DNA of 57,501 bases, from positions 1 through 57,501 of the forward strand of contig PHET01000022.1 of NCBI GenBank assembly GCA_002841275.1, in the 5' to 3' direction. This document shows, piece by piece, positions 9,440-19,242 of this stretch. The notes beneath the pieces were generated by a model. It had not been told where the DNA came from. It saw only the letters and a list, made by a program, of their open reading frames with translations, and made no database searches. Each line of letters starts with the position of its first letter. Within the stretch, counting starts at the first letter, position 1. Position numbers and translations under genes: made by a program. The stretch comes from Actinobacteria bacterium HGW-Actinobacteria-7 (lineage in GTDB: Bacteria > Actinomycetota > Coriobacteriia > Anaerosomatales > PHET01).

Positions 9440-10396
9440 TCAGCTCCGCTTGATGCGCACCATGCCACTCGTGCACCACGTCTGAATCGATCCCACCTTC
9501 TCGATCTGGTCCAACACCAGGTTCATTCCCAGAACATCGCTGGAGATGTGACCGGCAATCACAAGATTGAGCTTGATCTTCTCGGCGTGCTTCTTGTGTT
9601 CCTCCGAGTAGTGCATGCCTACCAGGGTGCCCACGCCAGCCGCAGACAGCCGATCGAGCGCCTCTTTGGGCCCCTCGGTGCCCCCGGTCATGTCAACCAG
9701 AATGCGACCGGCGCGCGCCTCATCGTCACCGACGATGAGTGCGGGCCCGTATCCCTTTCTGGCTCCGTCCGCGTACTCCGGGATCTCGCGAAGCGACTTG
9801 ACGACCTGTTCCAGGGTCATTGCTCCAGCAGCATCCAGGTGCGCTTGAACGAAGCGGTTGACCGAGTTGTCCGCCGGAGTGTGGCACGAGAGCGATGCCA
9901 AGCCGAGTAGTTCTGCTGCCTGGATCGCCCGGTAGTGGTTGACCGGCATGATGTGCCGACGGATCTCCTGTGCGCGTTCGCCGATCAGCGCATCGCCAGC
10001 GGCAATTGAGACACCCTGCGCAGCCCAGAGGTCCGCCTGCATGTACATGACCTCGTGCAGGTTGGCATAGCCCGGGCCCTCAGGGTGGTGGGCGAAGACG
10101 AGATCGATCGGCGCACCCTTCTCACGAAGACGATCTGCGAGCAGGACCTCGGCGGTCTCCATGTCGATCCCCACAAGCATCCCACGAACCTCGGAGTCCG
10201 GATCGCCCGCACAGATACGCGTGTCAGCGTACGGGTTGACCAACTTCTCCTGGTCGAAGAAGTCGCGCTCGCTCTCGTCGAGCTTCCCGAAGGCGCGCTT
10301 GTTCGCAGCGAGCACCCGCTGGATCTCCTCGGCACCTCGGGCGTCGTTGTCGATCCCTGTACGGACACAGATGTCGTAGATGTCTTTCAGCCTCAT
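9440..10396 (-). CDS. NIF3-like (NGG1p-interacting factor 3) family protein
   Basis: Product of 318 residues resembling the bacterial NIF3/DUF34 proteins annotated as NGG1p-interacting factor 3. These are di-metal proteins whose reaction is unsettled; a GTP cyclohydrolase-like role has been proposed for some relatives. Visible features are FAHHPEGPGYANLHEV near residues 100-115, which supplies the conserved metal-binding histidines, and the C-terminal IAGHISSDVLGMN, another conserved His region. GGGGAG lies just before the ATG at 10394-10396, so the 12 upstream residues are discarded. The start overlaps the stop of the glycosylase gene by four bases (ATGA), so the two are translationally coupled. 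Confidence 0.85.
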   Translation of the reverse strand: MRLKDIYDICVRTGIDNDARGAEEIQRVLAANKRAFGKLDESERDFFDQEKLVNPYADTRICAGDPDSEVRGMLVGIDMETAEVLLADRLREKGAPIDLVFAHHPEGPGYANLHEVMYMQADLWAAQGVSIAAGDALIGERAQEIRRHIMPVNHYRAIQAAELLGLASLSCHTPADNSVNRFVQAHLDAAGAMTLEQVVKSLREIPEYADGARKGYGPALIVGDDEARAGRILVDMTGGTEGPKEALDRLSAAGVGTLVGMHYSEEHKKHAEKIKLNLVIAGHISSDVLGMNLVLDQIEKVGSIQTWCTSGMVRIKRS

Positions 10397-11061
10397 GCTC
10401 TCCCCTTCTCTGAGAGTGTCGCACGCGGACAAGGCGCTCCCGTCCGACCGCGCGAAACGAACGTATTTGACTCGAAGTAGAAGCGAAACGGCAACTCATG
10501 CCCTTGGCTGAGCCCGATTCTGCCGCTCGTCGCGATCCCCCCGGCTGCGCGACGTGTGCCAGCATACACCTGGAGATTGCCCTCGCCGAGGGTCGTTCCA
10601 TTGTCAGCGAGATCGATACCCAGGGCCGCAGTGAGCTTGCCCGGGCCGTTGCACAACTCTCTGATCCCACGTCCCGAGCGCCGGCGGGTCATCACATCGA
10701 TGCCCACAAGCGGCTCGATCGCCCGCACGAGTACAGCGCCCGCGACGCCCTCGCTCTCACACACCACGTTGAACATATGATGGTTGCCGTAGGTGAAGTA
10801 GACGTACGACCTCATCGGCGGTCCGTACATCACCGCGTTGCGTGCGGTGATTCCTTTGGTCGCAGCGTGGCTTCCAAGATCATCCGCGCCCAGATACGCC
10901 TCGGTTTCGACGATCCTCCCCGCCGTGACAACATCGCCTGCCGTGCTGCGCAGTACGCAGCCGAGAAGGTCCCGGGCGACATCGCGGGGGTCCCTCTCGT
11001 AGAAGGAAAGCGGCAATGGCCGTGCGCCGGCCAAGTCAGAACCGTCAGTAGACATCTCCAT
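10393..11061 (-). CDS. mpg: 3-methyladenine DNA glycosylase (AAG/Mpg family)
   Basis: Base-excision repair enzyme that removes alkylated purines. About 222 residues, with family motifs DLLGCVL, RIVETEAYLG (catalytic Glu), GPPMRSYVYFTYG and NGPGKLTAALGI. Several ATGs occur at the N-terminus (11070, 11067, 11061, 11055) and none has a good ribosome-binding site. I chose 11061 because a -10-like TACGAT ends about seven bases upstream, which would give a leaderless mRNA, as also seems to occur at murI here. Divergent from the DUF5658 gene and coupled to the NIF3-like gene. Confidence 0.9.
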   Translation of the reverse strand: MEMSTDGSDLAGARPLPLSFYERDPRDVARDLLGCVLRSTAGDVVTAGRIVETEAYLGADDLGSHAATKGITARNAVMYGPPMRSYVYFTYGNHHMFNVVCESEGVAGAVLVRAIEPLVGIDVMTRRRSGRGIRELCNGPGKLTAALGIDLADNGTTLGEGNLQVYAGTRRAAGGIATSGRIGLSQGHELPFRFYFESNTFVSRGRTGAPCPRATLSEKGRA

Positions 11062-11067
11062 GAACAT

Positions 11068-11084
11068 CATCGTAGCGTACGATG
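11068..11084. repeat. Perfect palindrome in the mpg/DUF5658 divergent promoter region
   Basis: CATCGTA-GCG-TACGATG is a perfect 7-3-7 inverted repeat lying exactly between two divergent genes. Each arm also offers a TACGAT -10-like hexamer, one per strand. It could be an operator, or simply two mirrored -10 elements. Confidence 0.45.
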
Positions 11085-11111
11085 GAGTTCTGTGAAGTCG
11101 AGAGGAGCCAG

Positions 11112-11543
11112 ATGAACGACTGGGACGGCGTCGAACGACGTGATGGCATCAAGCGTCGTGTCCGACGCGTCTACCGCTTCGTGGACCGTCGTAGCGGATT
11201 CGATCGGCGCAAGCGCTATCCGATACTCGGTACGATGCGCGACCAGCCGTCGGTGCTCATAGGAGTATTGGTCGTGCTCAACCTGCTGTCTCTCGTGGAC
11301 GGCTACTTCACGGCCGCTGAGCTGGGTTTGGGTATCGCCTCAGAGGGCAATCCTGTGCTTGACGCGCTTGCCCGCCGCAACCCGCTACTCGCAGTGACAT
11401 TGAAGATAGTCGTGCCGCTATTGGTGAGCGCAATGGTCTGGCATGGACGCAAGACACGAGTGATCCTGGGCATGGCGCTTGTGGCGTTGGGCCTGTTCGC
11501 CGCACTGGTCCTCTACCACCTGCGCGGCCTCGGCCTGATCTAG
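11112..11543 (+). CDS. DUF5658-type small membrane protein
   Basis: Product of 143 residues of unknown function that resembles the DUF5658 family. The N-terminal third is rich in paired arginines (VERRDG, VDRRSGFDRRKR), a cytoplasmic pattern common in these proteins. Three hydrophobic segments follow (about 49-70, 91-107 and 113-134). GAGAGGAG stands four bases before the ATG at 11112, preferred over the upstream in-frame ATG at 11082. It stands alone between mpg and argH, converging on argH with 16 bases between stops. No catalytic motif is visible. Confidence 0.7.
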   Translation: MNDWDGVERRDGIKRRVRRVYRFVDRRSGFDRRKRYPILGTMRDQPSVLIGVLVVLNLLSLVDGYFTAAELGLGIASEGNPVLDALARRNPLLAVTLKIVVPLLVSAMVWHGRKTRVILGMALVALGLFAALVLYHLRGLGLI

Positions 11544-11559
11544 ACCCCGAAGAGTGCGC

Positions 11560-12975
11560 CTAGTCAGCGGCTGCCTCGAGCCACGCCTCGTCTGCGGCCA
11601 GTGCGTCTCGCTGCGCTTGGATCTGGGTACGCACGGCGTCGTGACCCGTACCGCCCGCACTGATCCGCCGAGCCACGATTCCGTCGATGTCCACCGCATC
11701 CAGCACGTCCGAACCGAAACGAGCGTCATGCTCGAGGTACTGCTCGGCGGTGAGTTCTTGCAGGTTGAGGCCGTCGCGTTCGCATGCAAGCACGAGTCTC
11801 CCGACCACTTCGTGCGCGTCACGGAAGGGCACGCCTTTTCCGACCAGGTAGTCAGCCAGATCGGTAGCGGCCATGAAGCCACCCTGCGCGCCAGCCAGCA
11901 TTCGATCCGCGTTGACCCGCATCGAATCGAGCATGCCGCTCATCGCCCTCAGGGAGTTCGCGAGGGTATCAATAGCGTCGAAGACGACTTCCTTGTCCTC
12001 CTGCATGTCCTTGTTGTACGCGAGCGGCAAACCCTTCAGTGTGATCAGGAGCGACGCGAGATCGCCAATCACTCGGCCGGTCTTGCCGCGAACAAGCTCC
12101 GCGAAGTCAGGATTCTTCTTCTGGGGCATGATCGAGCTTCCGGTCGAGAACTCGTCGTCCATCGTGACGAATCCGAACTCATCACTGGACCAGATGATGA
12201 GCTCCTCGGCCAGTCGTGAAAGGTGCACCTGGCAGACCGCGCAGGCGTAGGCGATGTCGAGCAGGAAATCCCGATCACTGACCGCATCGAGCGAGTTCTC
12301 GCTCACAGATGCGAATCCCAGCCGACCGGCGACGTATGCGCGATCGAGCGGGAATGTGGTGCCCGCGAGAGCCGCACTGCCGAGCGGTAGCACATCGGCG
12401 GCTTCATACGCGTGCCGTACCCGAGTGAAGTCCCTGGTGAGCATCCACGCGTACGCAAGCATGTGATGACTGAACAGGACCGGTTGGGCCTTCTGCAGAT
12501 GTGTGTATCCCGGCATGACGACGCCGAAGTGCTTCTCGGCCAGACTGAGCGCCGACTGGCGAACGCACTGGATCCTGTAGGCAAGGTCACTCGCCCTGCC
12601 TTTGGCGTACAGGCGAGTGTCGGTGGCAACCTGGTCATTGCGACTGCGCGCCGTGTGCAAACGGGCTCCGGCGGGGCCGATTCGCTCTGTGAGAACCCGT
12701 TCGATCGCCATATGCACGTCTTCATCAGCGATCTGCCACTCGAACTCACCGGCATTGATCTCCCGGTAGATCTCAGAGAGTCCCGACTCGATCGAGTCGG
12801 CATCAGACTCACTGATGACGCCCTGGAGGGCCAACATGCGGGCATGCGCGATGGATCCACGGATATCCTCCGCCCACATGCGCTGATCCACGGGAAGAGA
12901 GGCACCGAACTCAGTCAGGAACTTGCCGGGAGACTTCTCGAAGCGTCCGCCCCACGGACTCTTCGCGTCACTCAT
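11560..12975 (-). CDS. argH: Argininosuccinate lyase
   Basis: Last enzyme of arginine synthesis: splits argininosuccinate into arginine and fumarate. 471 residues, fumarase/aspartase superfamily, with WGGRF at the N-terminus and the superfamily signature GSSIMPQKKNP. AAGGAG lies seven bases before the ATG at 12973-12975; another ATG three bases upstream is less well spaced. The gene is the last of the arg operon, and its start overlaps the end of the small TatA-like gene by eight bases. Confidence 0.95.
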   Translation of the reverse strand: MSDAKSPWGGRFEKSPGKFLTEFGASLPVDQRMWAEDIRGSIAHARMLALQGVISESDADSIESGLSEIYREINAGEFEWQIADEDVHMAIERVLTERIGPAGARLHTARSRNDQVATDTRLYAKGRASDLAYRIQCVRQSALSLAEKHFGVVMPGYTHLQKAQPVLFSHHMLAYAWMLTRDFTRVRHAYEAADVLPLGSAALAGTTFPLDRAYVAGRLGFASVSENSLDAVSDRDFLLDIAYACAVCQVHLSRLAEELIIWSSDEFGFVTMDDEFSTGSSIMPQKKNPDFAELVRGKTGRVIGDLASLLITLKGLPLAYNKDMQEDKEVVFDAIDTLANSLRAMSGMLDSMRVNADRMLAGAQGGFMAATDLADYLVGKGVPFRDAHEVVGRLVLACERDGLNLQELTAEQYLEHDARFGSDVLDAVDIDGIVARRISAGGTGHDAVRTQIQAQRDALAADEAWLEAAAD

Positions 12976-13141
12976 CATCGGGCTCCTTGGGGGTACTGCT
13001 GCCAGCGGCAACATCTGCGGGCGACGGAGGCGACTGGGCACGACGCCGCCCGACTGTGTAGCCGAGCAGAAACGTCAGGACAGGCGCACCGAACAGCAGC
13101 AGCACGATGGCCAGAATGATGAGTATCTCTGTTGCGCCCAT
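12968..13141 (-). CDS. TatA-like single-pass micro-protein
   Basis: A 57-residue frame fits exactly between argG and argH and overlaps argH by eight bases. It begins MGATEILIILAIVLLLFG, a hydrophobic helix with the Phe-Gly hinge seen in TatA/TatE proteins. The helix is followed by a second hydrophobic stretch (PVLTFLLGY), a GRRR cluster and an acidic, Pro/Ser-rich tail ending KEPDDE. The usual amphipathic TatA helix is not evident, so it may not be a working translocase subunit. The ribosome site is weak; the GTG two codons upstream is an alternative start. Known small membrane proteins at this position were not recalled. Coding is supported by the tight fit and overlap, not by homology. Confidence 0.6.
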   Translation of the reverse strand: MGATEILIILAIVLLLFGAPVLTFLLGYTVGRRRAQSPPSPADVAAGSSTPKEPDDE

Positions 13142-13153
13142 GCCCACGTGTGA

Positions 13154-14380
<1,227 letters not shown>

Positions 14381-14446
14381 GAGCTACCTTCCCGTCATCG
14401 GTCCAGGCCGTCCTGAACCAGTTGTTCACAGATGCTTGCGCGGAAA

Positions 14447-14875
14447 CTACGCCCCGCGGAACTTGTCGAGCGTCTCCACGATGCGAGCGCCCTCTTCCTC
14501 GCCCGTCATCACGACAAGAATCGTGTCGTCGCCGGACACGCTGCCGAGAATACCCTCGAGTTCAGCAGCGTCCAAAGCCGCTGCAACACCGGGAGCGGTA
14601 CCGGACTGCGCCTTCACGAGCACGAGATTGCCCGAGCTGCGCACGTCCTTCACAAGATCACGGACCATCCGCTGCAGGTGGAGGTCCTCCGCCAGAACGT
14701 ACACTCCCTCGGGCAGCTTTCGGAGCCCCATCTCGGTGATATCGCGAGAAACGGTGGCCTGGGTGCATTCGAACCCGTGCTCCCTCAGCTGGTCTACGAG
14801 CGACCGCTGAGTACGGATCCTGTCACCGCGTACGATGCGCCGTATCGCCTCTTGCCGTTCGTGCCGCTTTCGCAT
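14447..14875 (-). CDS. argR: Arginine repressor
   Basis: Arginine-responsive hexameric regulator. 142 residues. The N-terminal winged helix-turn-helix contains CTQATVSRDITEMGL, the classic ArgR DNA-reading segment. The C-terminal domain has GTAPGVAAALD and the ILGSVSGDDTILVV core, which form the trimer and bind arginine. GGGAGG lies six bases before the ATG. It is encoded inside the operon that it probably controls, through the palindromes upstream of argC. Confidence 0.95.
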   Translation of the reverse strand: MRKRHERQEAIRRIVRGDRIRTQRSLVDQLREHGFECTQATVSRDITEMGLRKLPEGVYVLAEDLHLQRMVRDLVKDVRSSGNLVLVKAQSGTAPGVAAALDAAELEGILGSVSGDDTILVVMTGEEEGARIVETLDKFRGA

Positions 14876-14905
14876 CTGTTCCCTCCCACCGGATTCCCGC
14901 CCGAC

Positions 14906-15844
14906 TCACCCCAAGACGAGCGAAAGCAGAGCTTTCTGCGCGTGCATGCGATTCTCGGCCTCGTCGTACACGATCGAACACGCATGATCCATGACCTGGT
15001 CGGTCACTTCCTCGCCCCTATGCGCAGGAAGACAGTGCATGAACAGGACATCGGGTGAAGCGTGCGCCAGCAGCCCCTCGTTGATCTGGAAGGGCTGGAA
15101 GGACGCGAGTCTGCTTGCATGCTCCGACTCTTGACCCATGGACGCCCAGGTGTCGGTCGCTATGACGTCCGCACCGCCCACAGCGGCAACCGGATCGATC
15201 CCAACGGAGATTCGACCTCCCGTGCCTTCAGCGATCGCACGAGCCTGGGCCACGATCGACGCATCCGGTTCGAACCCTGAGGGGGTCGCGATGCGCACAT
15301 CCATGCCGGAAAGAGCACCCGCGAGCAGGTACGTGTGTGCCATGTTGTTACCATCGCCGACGTAGGCGAACCGCACTCCGGCGAGCCGCCCCATCCTCTC
15401 TTGGATGGTCTGAAAGTCGGCGAGCCCCTGGCAGGGGTGATGTTCGTCGGTGAGTGCGTTGATCACCGGGACAGAGCAGGCCTCAGCGAACTCTTCGATG
15501 AGTGACTGTGCATACGTCCTGACGACAATGGCGTCGACGTAGCGCTCCATCACCTTGGCGGTGTCGCGCACACTTTCACCTCGCGAGAACGCACCATCGG
15601 GGCCGGTCATGATCAGGGGGTGGGCCCCCAAGCGAACGCAGGCCACCTCGAATGACATTCGAGTACGCATCGATGGCTTCTGTAGCACGATCGCTACGGC
15701 CTTGCCTACCAGCGGGGTGCTGCGCTTGCCCGTCGCCCAGATTCGCTTCTGGGCCGAGGCCACTTCGATGACGTGTAGGAACTCGGCCGGGGTGAAGTCG
15801 GCCAGAGAGAGGAGATCCCGTCCCTTGAATACATCGTTGTTCAC
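14906..15844 (-). CDS. argF: Ornithine carbamoyltransferase
   Basis: Makes citrulline from ornithine and carbamoyl phosphate. 312 residues, with the carbamoyl-phosphate loop SMRTR at 58-62 (Met instead of the common Thr) and the ornithine-side HCLPAHRG motif near the C-terminus. It starts with GTG at 15844, GGAGG seven bases upstream, and overlaps the argD stop by four bases (GTGA). It therefore depends on argD translation. Confidence 0.95.
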   Translation of the reverse strand: MNNDVFKGRDLLSLADFTPAEFLHVIEVASAQKRIWATGKRSTPLVGKAVAIVLQKPSMRTRMSFEVACVRLGAHPLIMTGPDGAFSRGESVRDTAKVMERYVDAIVVRTYAQSLIEEFAEACSVPVINALTDEHHPCQGLADFQTIQERMGRLAGVRFAYVGDGNNMAHTYLLAGALSGMDVRIATPSGFEPDASIVAQARAIAEGTGGRISVGIDPVAAVGGADVIATDTWASMGQESEHASRLASFQPFQINEGLLAHASPDVLFMHCLPAHRGEEVTDQVMDHACSIVYDEAENRMHAQKALLSLVLG

Positions 15845-17046
15845 TGAGCAACCTCCTTGAATGCGTCTTCGAGCGTGGCAAGAAGTGTATCAATCTCCGC
15901 GGTTCCACATACGAGAGGAGGCAGAAAACGCAAAATATCCGCCCCAATGTGGTTCACGACCACCTTCCTGCCCAAAAGCGACGCAGCCACCTGGACGGCA
16001 ACGGGCGAGGCAAGTGAACAGCCGACCATCAGCCCAACGCCCCGCACATCACTGATGGCCCCCGTGCGCTGAGCGAGTTCCAGGAGTGCTTTCCGCAGAT
16101 ACTCTCCGGCAAGCGTGGCTCTCGCTCCGAGATTCTCGGCCTGGAGCGCGGCGACAGTAGCTCGCCCAGCGGCACACACCACCGGACCCCCGCCGAACGT
16201 CGATCCGTGATCGCCGGGCTCGAATGCCGCCGCAACCTCTTCTCTGGCAACGAGTGCCCCCATCGGCAGCCCGTTTGCCATGGACTTGGCCAACGTGACC
16301 ACATCCGGCGTCAGACCGTGTGCCTGATGGGCGAATGCAGGGCCGGTACGGAAGAATCCCGTCTGTACCTCATCGATCATCAGCAGCACACCGTGCTCAC
16401 GGCACAGCGCCTCGGCAGCGCGCAGGTACTCATCACGAGCGGGCCACACACCGCCCTCGCCCTGCACGATCTCCACAAGGAATGCCGCTACGGTCTCGTC
16501 AAGCGCCGACTCGAGGGCCTCTATGTCGTTGAGCGGCACATGGACGAAACCCTGCGGCAGCGGTTCGAACGCTTGCGACTTCCCCGGCTGGCCGTTCGCA
16601 GCCAGGGTCGCCAGCGTCCGGCCATGGAACGAACGGAGCGTGGAGACGACCTTGTAGGCACCGGGCTTGGCGGTGCTCGCCCACTTGCGTGCGAGCTTGA
16701 TTGCCCCCTCGTTGGCTTCGGCCCCCGAGTTCGCGAAGAACACGCGCATCCCGCCACCCAGCAGCCGCACCAGGTCACAAGCCAGCTCAGCCCGATGCTC
16801 CACGTAGTAGAGGTTGCTCACGTGGACGAGCTTGGCCGCCTGCTCGGCAACTGCAGCGGTGACCGCAGGATGGGCGTGCCCCAAGTTGACCGCACCGATA
16901 CCTGAAACGAAGTCGAGGTACTCGGCCCCATCGTCATCGTAGAGCCGCATCCCATCACCGCGGACAAACATCACAGGCTTGCGCGCGTAGGTCCGCATGA
17001 TGCAGGCGGCGTCGTGTGCGTGCGCCGCATCGAAGAGAGTACCCAT
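15841..17046 (-). CDS. argD: Acetylornithine aminotransferase
   Basis: PLP-dependent class III aminotransferase converting N-acetylglutamate semialdehyde to N-acetylornithine. About 401 residues. Visible motifs are FVSGIGAVNLGHAHP, NSGAEANEGAIKLARK, LMIDEVQTGFFRTG and TLAKSMANGLPMGA, with the PLP lysine near 253. The start is the ATG one base after the argB stop; an in-frame GTG at 17058 overlapping argB is the alternative. Confidence 0.94.
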   Translation of the reverse strand: MGTLFDAAHAHDAACIMRTYARKPVMFVRGDGMRLYDDDGAEYLDFVSGIGAVNLGHAHPAVTAAVAEQAAKLVHVSNLYYVEHRAELACDLVRLLGGGMRVFFANSGAEANEGAIKLARKWASTAKPGAYKVVSTLRSFHGRTLATLAANGQPGKSQAFEPLPQGFVHVPLNDIEALESALDETVAAFLVEIVQGEGGVWPARDEYLRAAEALCREHGVLLMIDEVQTGFFRTGPAFAHQAHGLTPDVVTLAKSMANGLPMGALVAREEVAAAFEPGDHGSTFGGGPVVCAAGRATVAALQAENLGARATLAGEYLRKALLELAQRTGAISDVRGVGLMVGCSLASPVAVQVAASLLGRKVVVNHIGADILRFLPPLVCGTAEIDTLLATLEDAFKEVAQ

Positions 17047-17047
17047 G

Positions 17048-17920
17048 CTAGACAACACCCCCCGGCAGGTCCCGAGCGATCATGGTGCCGATTCCCTCAT
17101 CGGTGTAGACCTCAAGCAACAGCGCATGCGGGACGGTCCCGTTCAGGATGTGTGCGCGCCTCACGCCACCCCTGAGGGCGTGCACGCACGCAGCGACCTT
17201 GGGGACCATCCCACCCTCAAGCTCGTCGGAGACGATCATCTCCTCGGCCTGCTCGGGTGTCAGAGCGCTGATCAAGGAGGACTTGTCCGAGAAATCACGA
17301 TACAGACCATCGACGTCAGTTAGGAAGAGACACTTGTCTGCGCTCAAAGCCGCTGCGAGCTGGCCGGCCACAAGATCGGCGTTCACGTTGAAGCTGCCGC
17401 CGTCATCCCCCGCCGCGACTGTCGCCACCACCGGAATGAACCCGTCCTCGATGAGGTTGTCGAGCACCGTGGTATCGATACCGGTCACCTCCCCGACGCG
17501 CCCAAGCCGCTCGTCGCGCATGGTGGCCTGGACCATAGCCCCGTCCTCACCGGACAGTCCCACGGCCAGCCGCCCATGGCTGTTGATTGCGCTGACGAGT
17601 TCCGTGTTCACCTTGCCAACCAGCACCATCTTCACGATCTCCATTGCCTCTGGCGTGGTGACGCGCAGCCCGTCGTAGAACTCGACCGGCATACCCAGTC
17701 GGTTCATGAATCCCGAGATTTCAGGACCTCCCCCGTGGACGACCACCGGGTTGACTCCGACCAGTTTCATCAACACGATGTCGGCGGCCACCTGGTCGCG
17801 CATCTCAGGGTTGGTCATCGCTGCGCCGCCGTACTTGATCACAACGGTGCGTCCCCAAGCATGCTTGATCCACGGCAACGCCTCCATGAGCGTGCTGGCT
17901 TTATCGAGCAAGTGCTTCAT
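17048..17920 (-). CDS. argB: Acetylglutamate kinase
   Basis: Phosphorylates N-acetylglutamate, the committed step. 290 residues of the amino acid kinase fold, with VVIKYGGAAM at the N-terminus, VVVHGGGPEIS for phosphate binding, and a C-terminal LEGGMVPKV segment. GGAAGG precedes the ATG at 17918-17920; the open frame extends ten codons upstream without a ribosome site. It is followed after one base by argD. Arginine feedback through an N-terminal helix is possible, but I cannot judge it from sequence alone. Confidence 0.95.
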   Translation of the reverse strand: MKHLLDKASTLMEALPWIKHAWGRTVVIKYGGAAMTNPEMRDQVAADIVLMKLVGVNPVVVHGGGPEISGFMNRLGMPVEFYDGLRVTTPEAMEIVKMVLVGKVNTELVSAINSHGRLAVGLSGEDGAMVQATMRDERLGRVGEVTGIDTTVLDNLIEDGFIPVVATVAAGDDGGSFNVNADLVAGQLAAALSADKCLFLTDVDGLYRDFSDKSSLISALTPEQAEEMIVSDELEGGMVPKVAACVHALRGGVRRAHILNGTVPHALLLEVYTDEGIGTMIARDLPGGVV

Positions 17921-18010
17921 CTCACACCTTCCAGAAGACAAACGGCGCACCTTCGCGCCCTTAGACGGATCCTCAGCGGTGCGGCTCGTCGCCCGAGAGG
18001 CGCGTGGCCG

Positions 18011-19240
18011 CTAGCTTCGGTACTCGCCGTTGATGCGCACGTATTCGTAGCTCAGATCGCACGTGAGTACGGTGGCTTCGCCGGACCCGAGCCCCAGGGA
18101 GACCTCGATGGTGACTTCGTCACAGTCAAGCGCAGCGAATGCCTCGTCCTCGTCGAACGGCACCGCCCCTCCCCCTCGACAGACCTCGATTCCGGCGAAG
18201 ACGATGCCAAGCAGCCCGGGATCGACGTCCGCACCGGACTTGCCAACCGCCATCGCCACCCGGCCCCAGTTCGCATCGTTTCCGAACAGGGCCGTCTTCA
18301 CCAGGGGAGAGTCCGCGACCGCGAATGCAGCTAGAGTCGCATCCTCATCCGTCGCAGCCCCGGACACGGTGACGACGATGAGCTTGGTGGCGCCTTCGCC
18401 GTCCCGGGCGATCATGCGCGCGAGCTCGGCGCAGACCACTCTCACGGCCTCGGCAAGTAGCGGGTAGGCGTCGTCCTCGGTAGAAATGGATTCGCCACCC
18501 GCTGCCCCGCTGGCCAGAAGAATGAGCGTGTCATTGGTCGACGTATCGGAGTCGACGGTGACCCGGTTGAACGTCGTGTCGCACGCAGCACGCAAGGCGG
18601 CATCGCATGCCTCAGGTGTCAGCGGGGCGTCTGTCGTGAGCACGGACAGCATCGTAGCCATGTTGGGAGCGATCATGCCGCTGCCCTTCGCCATTCCTCC
18701 CACGGTCACCAATCGTCCATCGACTTCGACGGAGACTGCCAACTGCTTGGAAAACGTGTCGGTGGTCATGATCGCTTCAGCGACGTCTGCCCCGTCCCGG
18801 CTGTCGAGCCCCTCGACGAGATCCGGAATCGCCGAGACGATCCTCTCAAGCGGTAGCGGGACTCCGATCACGCCCGTGGAACACACGAGGACTTCTTCCG
18901 GAGCACAGGCAAGCGACTCAGCGACCGCGACCGCCGTAGCCCGGGCGTCATGCTCCCCTTGCGGCCCCGTGCAGGCGTTGGCATTGCCCGCGTTGATGAT
19001 CACCGCGCGGGCGTGGCCCGACGAGACGTGGCGCCGAGACAGCACCACCGGCGCCGCGGCAACCCGGTTGGTAGTGAACACGGCGGCAACAGCGACTGCC
19101 TCCTCGGCACTGATGAGCGCGAGATCGCGCTTCCCATCCCCCTTGAGCCCGCAATGCGTAGCGGCCGCGAAGAAGCCGGCCGCCGCCACCACTCCCCCCT
19201 CGGCGTGGGCGAATCCTGAGGACAGACCGAATCCAGTCAT
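18011..19240 (-). CDS. argJ: Bifunctional ornithine acetyltransferase / N-acetylglutamate synthase
   Basis: Recycles the acetyl group between acetylornithine and glutamate, so no separate argA is required. 409 residues. The self-cleavage site is in KGSGMIAPNMATMLSV, between Ala and Thr near 195; the new N-terminal Thr is the nucleophile. The ATG at 19238-19240 lies two bases past the argC stop; the 39 codons upstream run into argC and are discarded. A 90-base gap with no gene follows before argB. Confidence 0.95.
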   Translation of the reverse strand: MTGFGLSSGFAHAEGGVVAAAGFFAAATHCGLKGDGKRDLALISAEEAVAVAAVFTTNRVAAAPVVLSRRHVSSGHARAVIINAGNANACTGPQGEHDARATAVAVAESLACAPEEVLVCSTGVIGVPLPLERIVSAIPDLVEGLDSRDGADVAEAIMTTDTFSKQLAVSVEVDGRLVTVGGMAKGSGMIAPNMATMLSVLTTDAPLTPEACDAALRAACDTTFNRVTVDSDTSTNDTLILLASGAAGGESISTEDDAYPLLAEAVRVVCAELARMIARDGEGATKLIVVTVSGAATDEDATLAAFAVADSPLVKTALFGNDANWGRVAMAVGKSGADVDPGLLGIVFAGIEVCRGGGAVPFDEDEAFAALDCDEVTIEVSLGLGSGEATVLTCDLSYEYVRINGEYRS

Positions 19241-19242
19241 GA

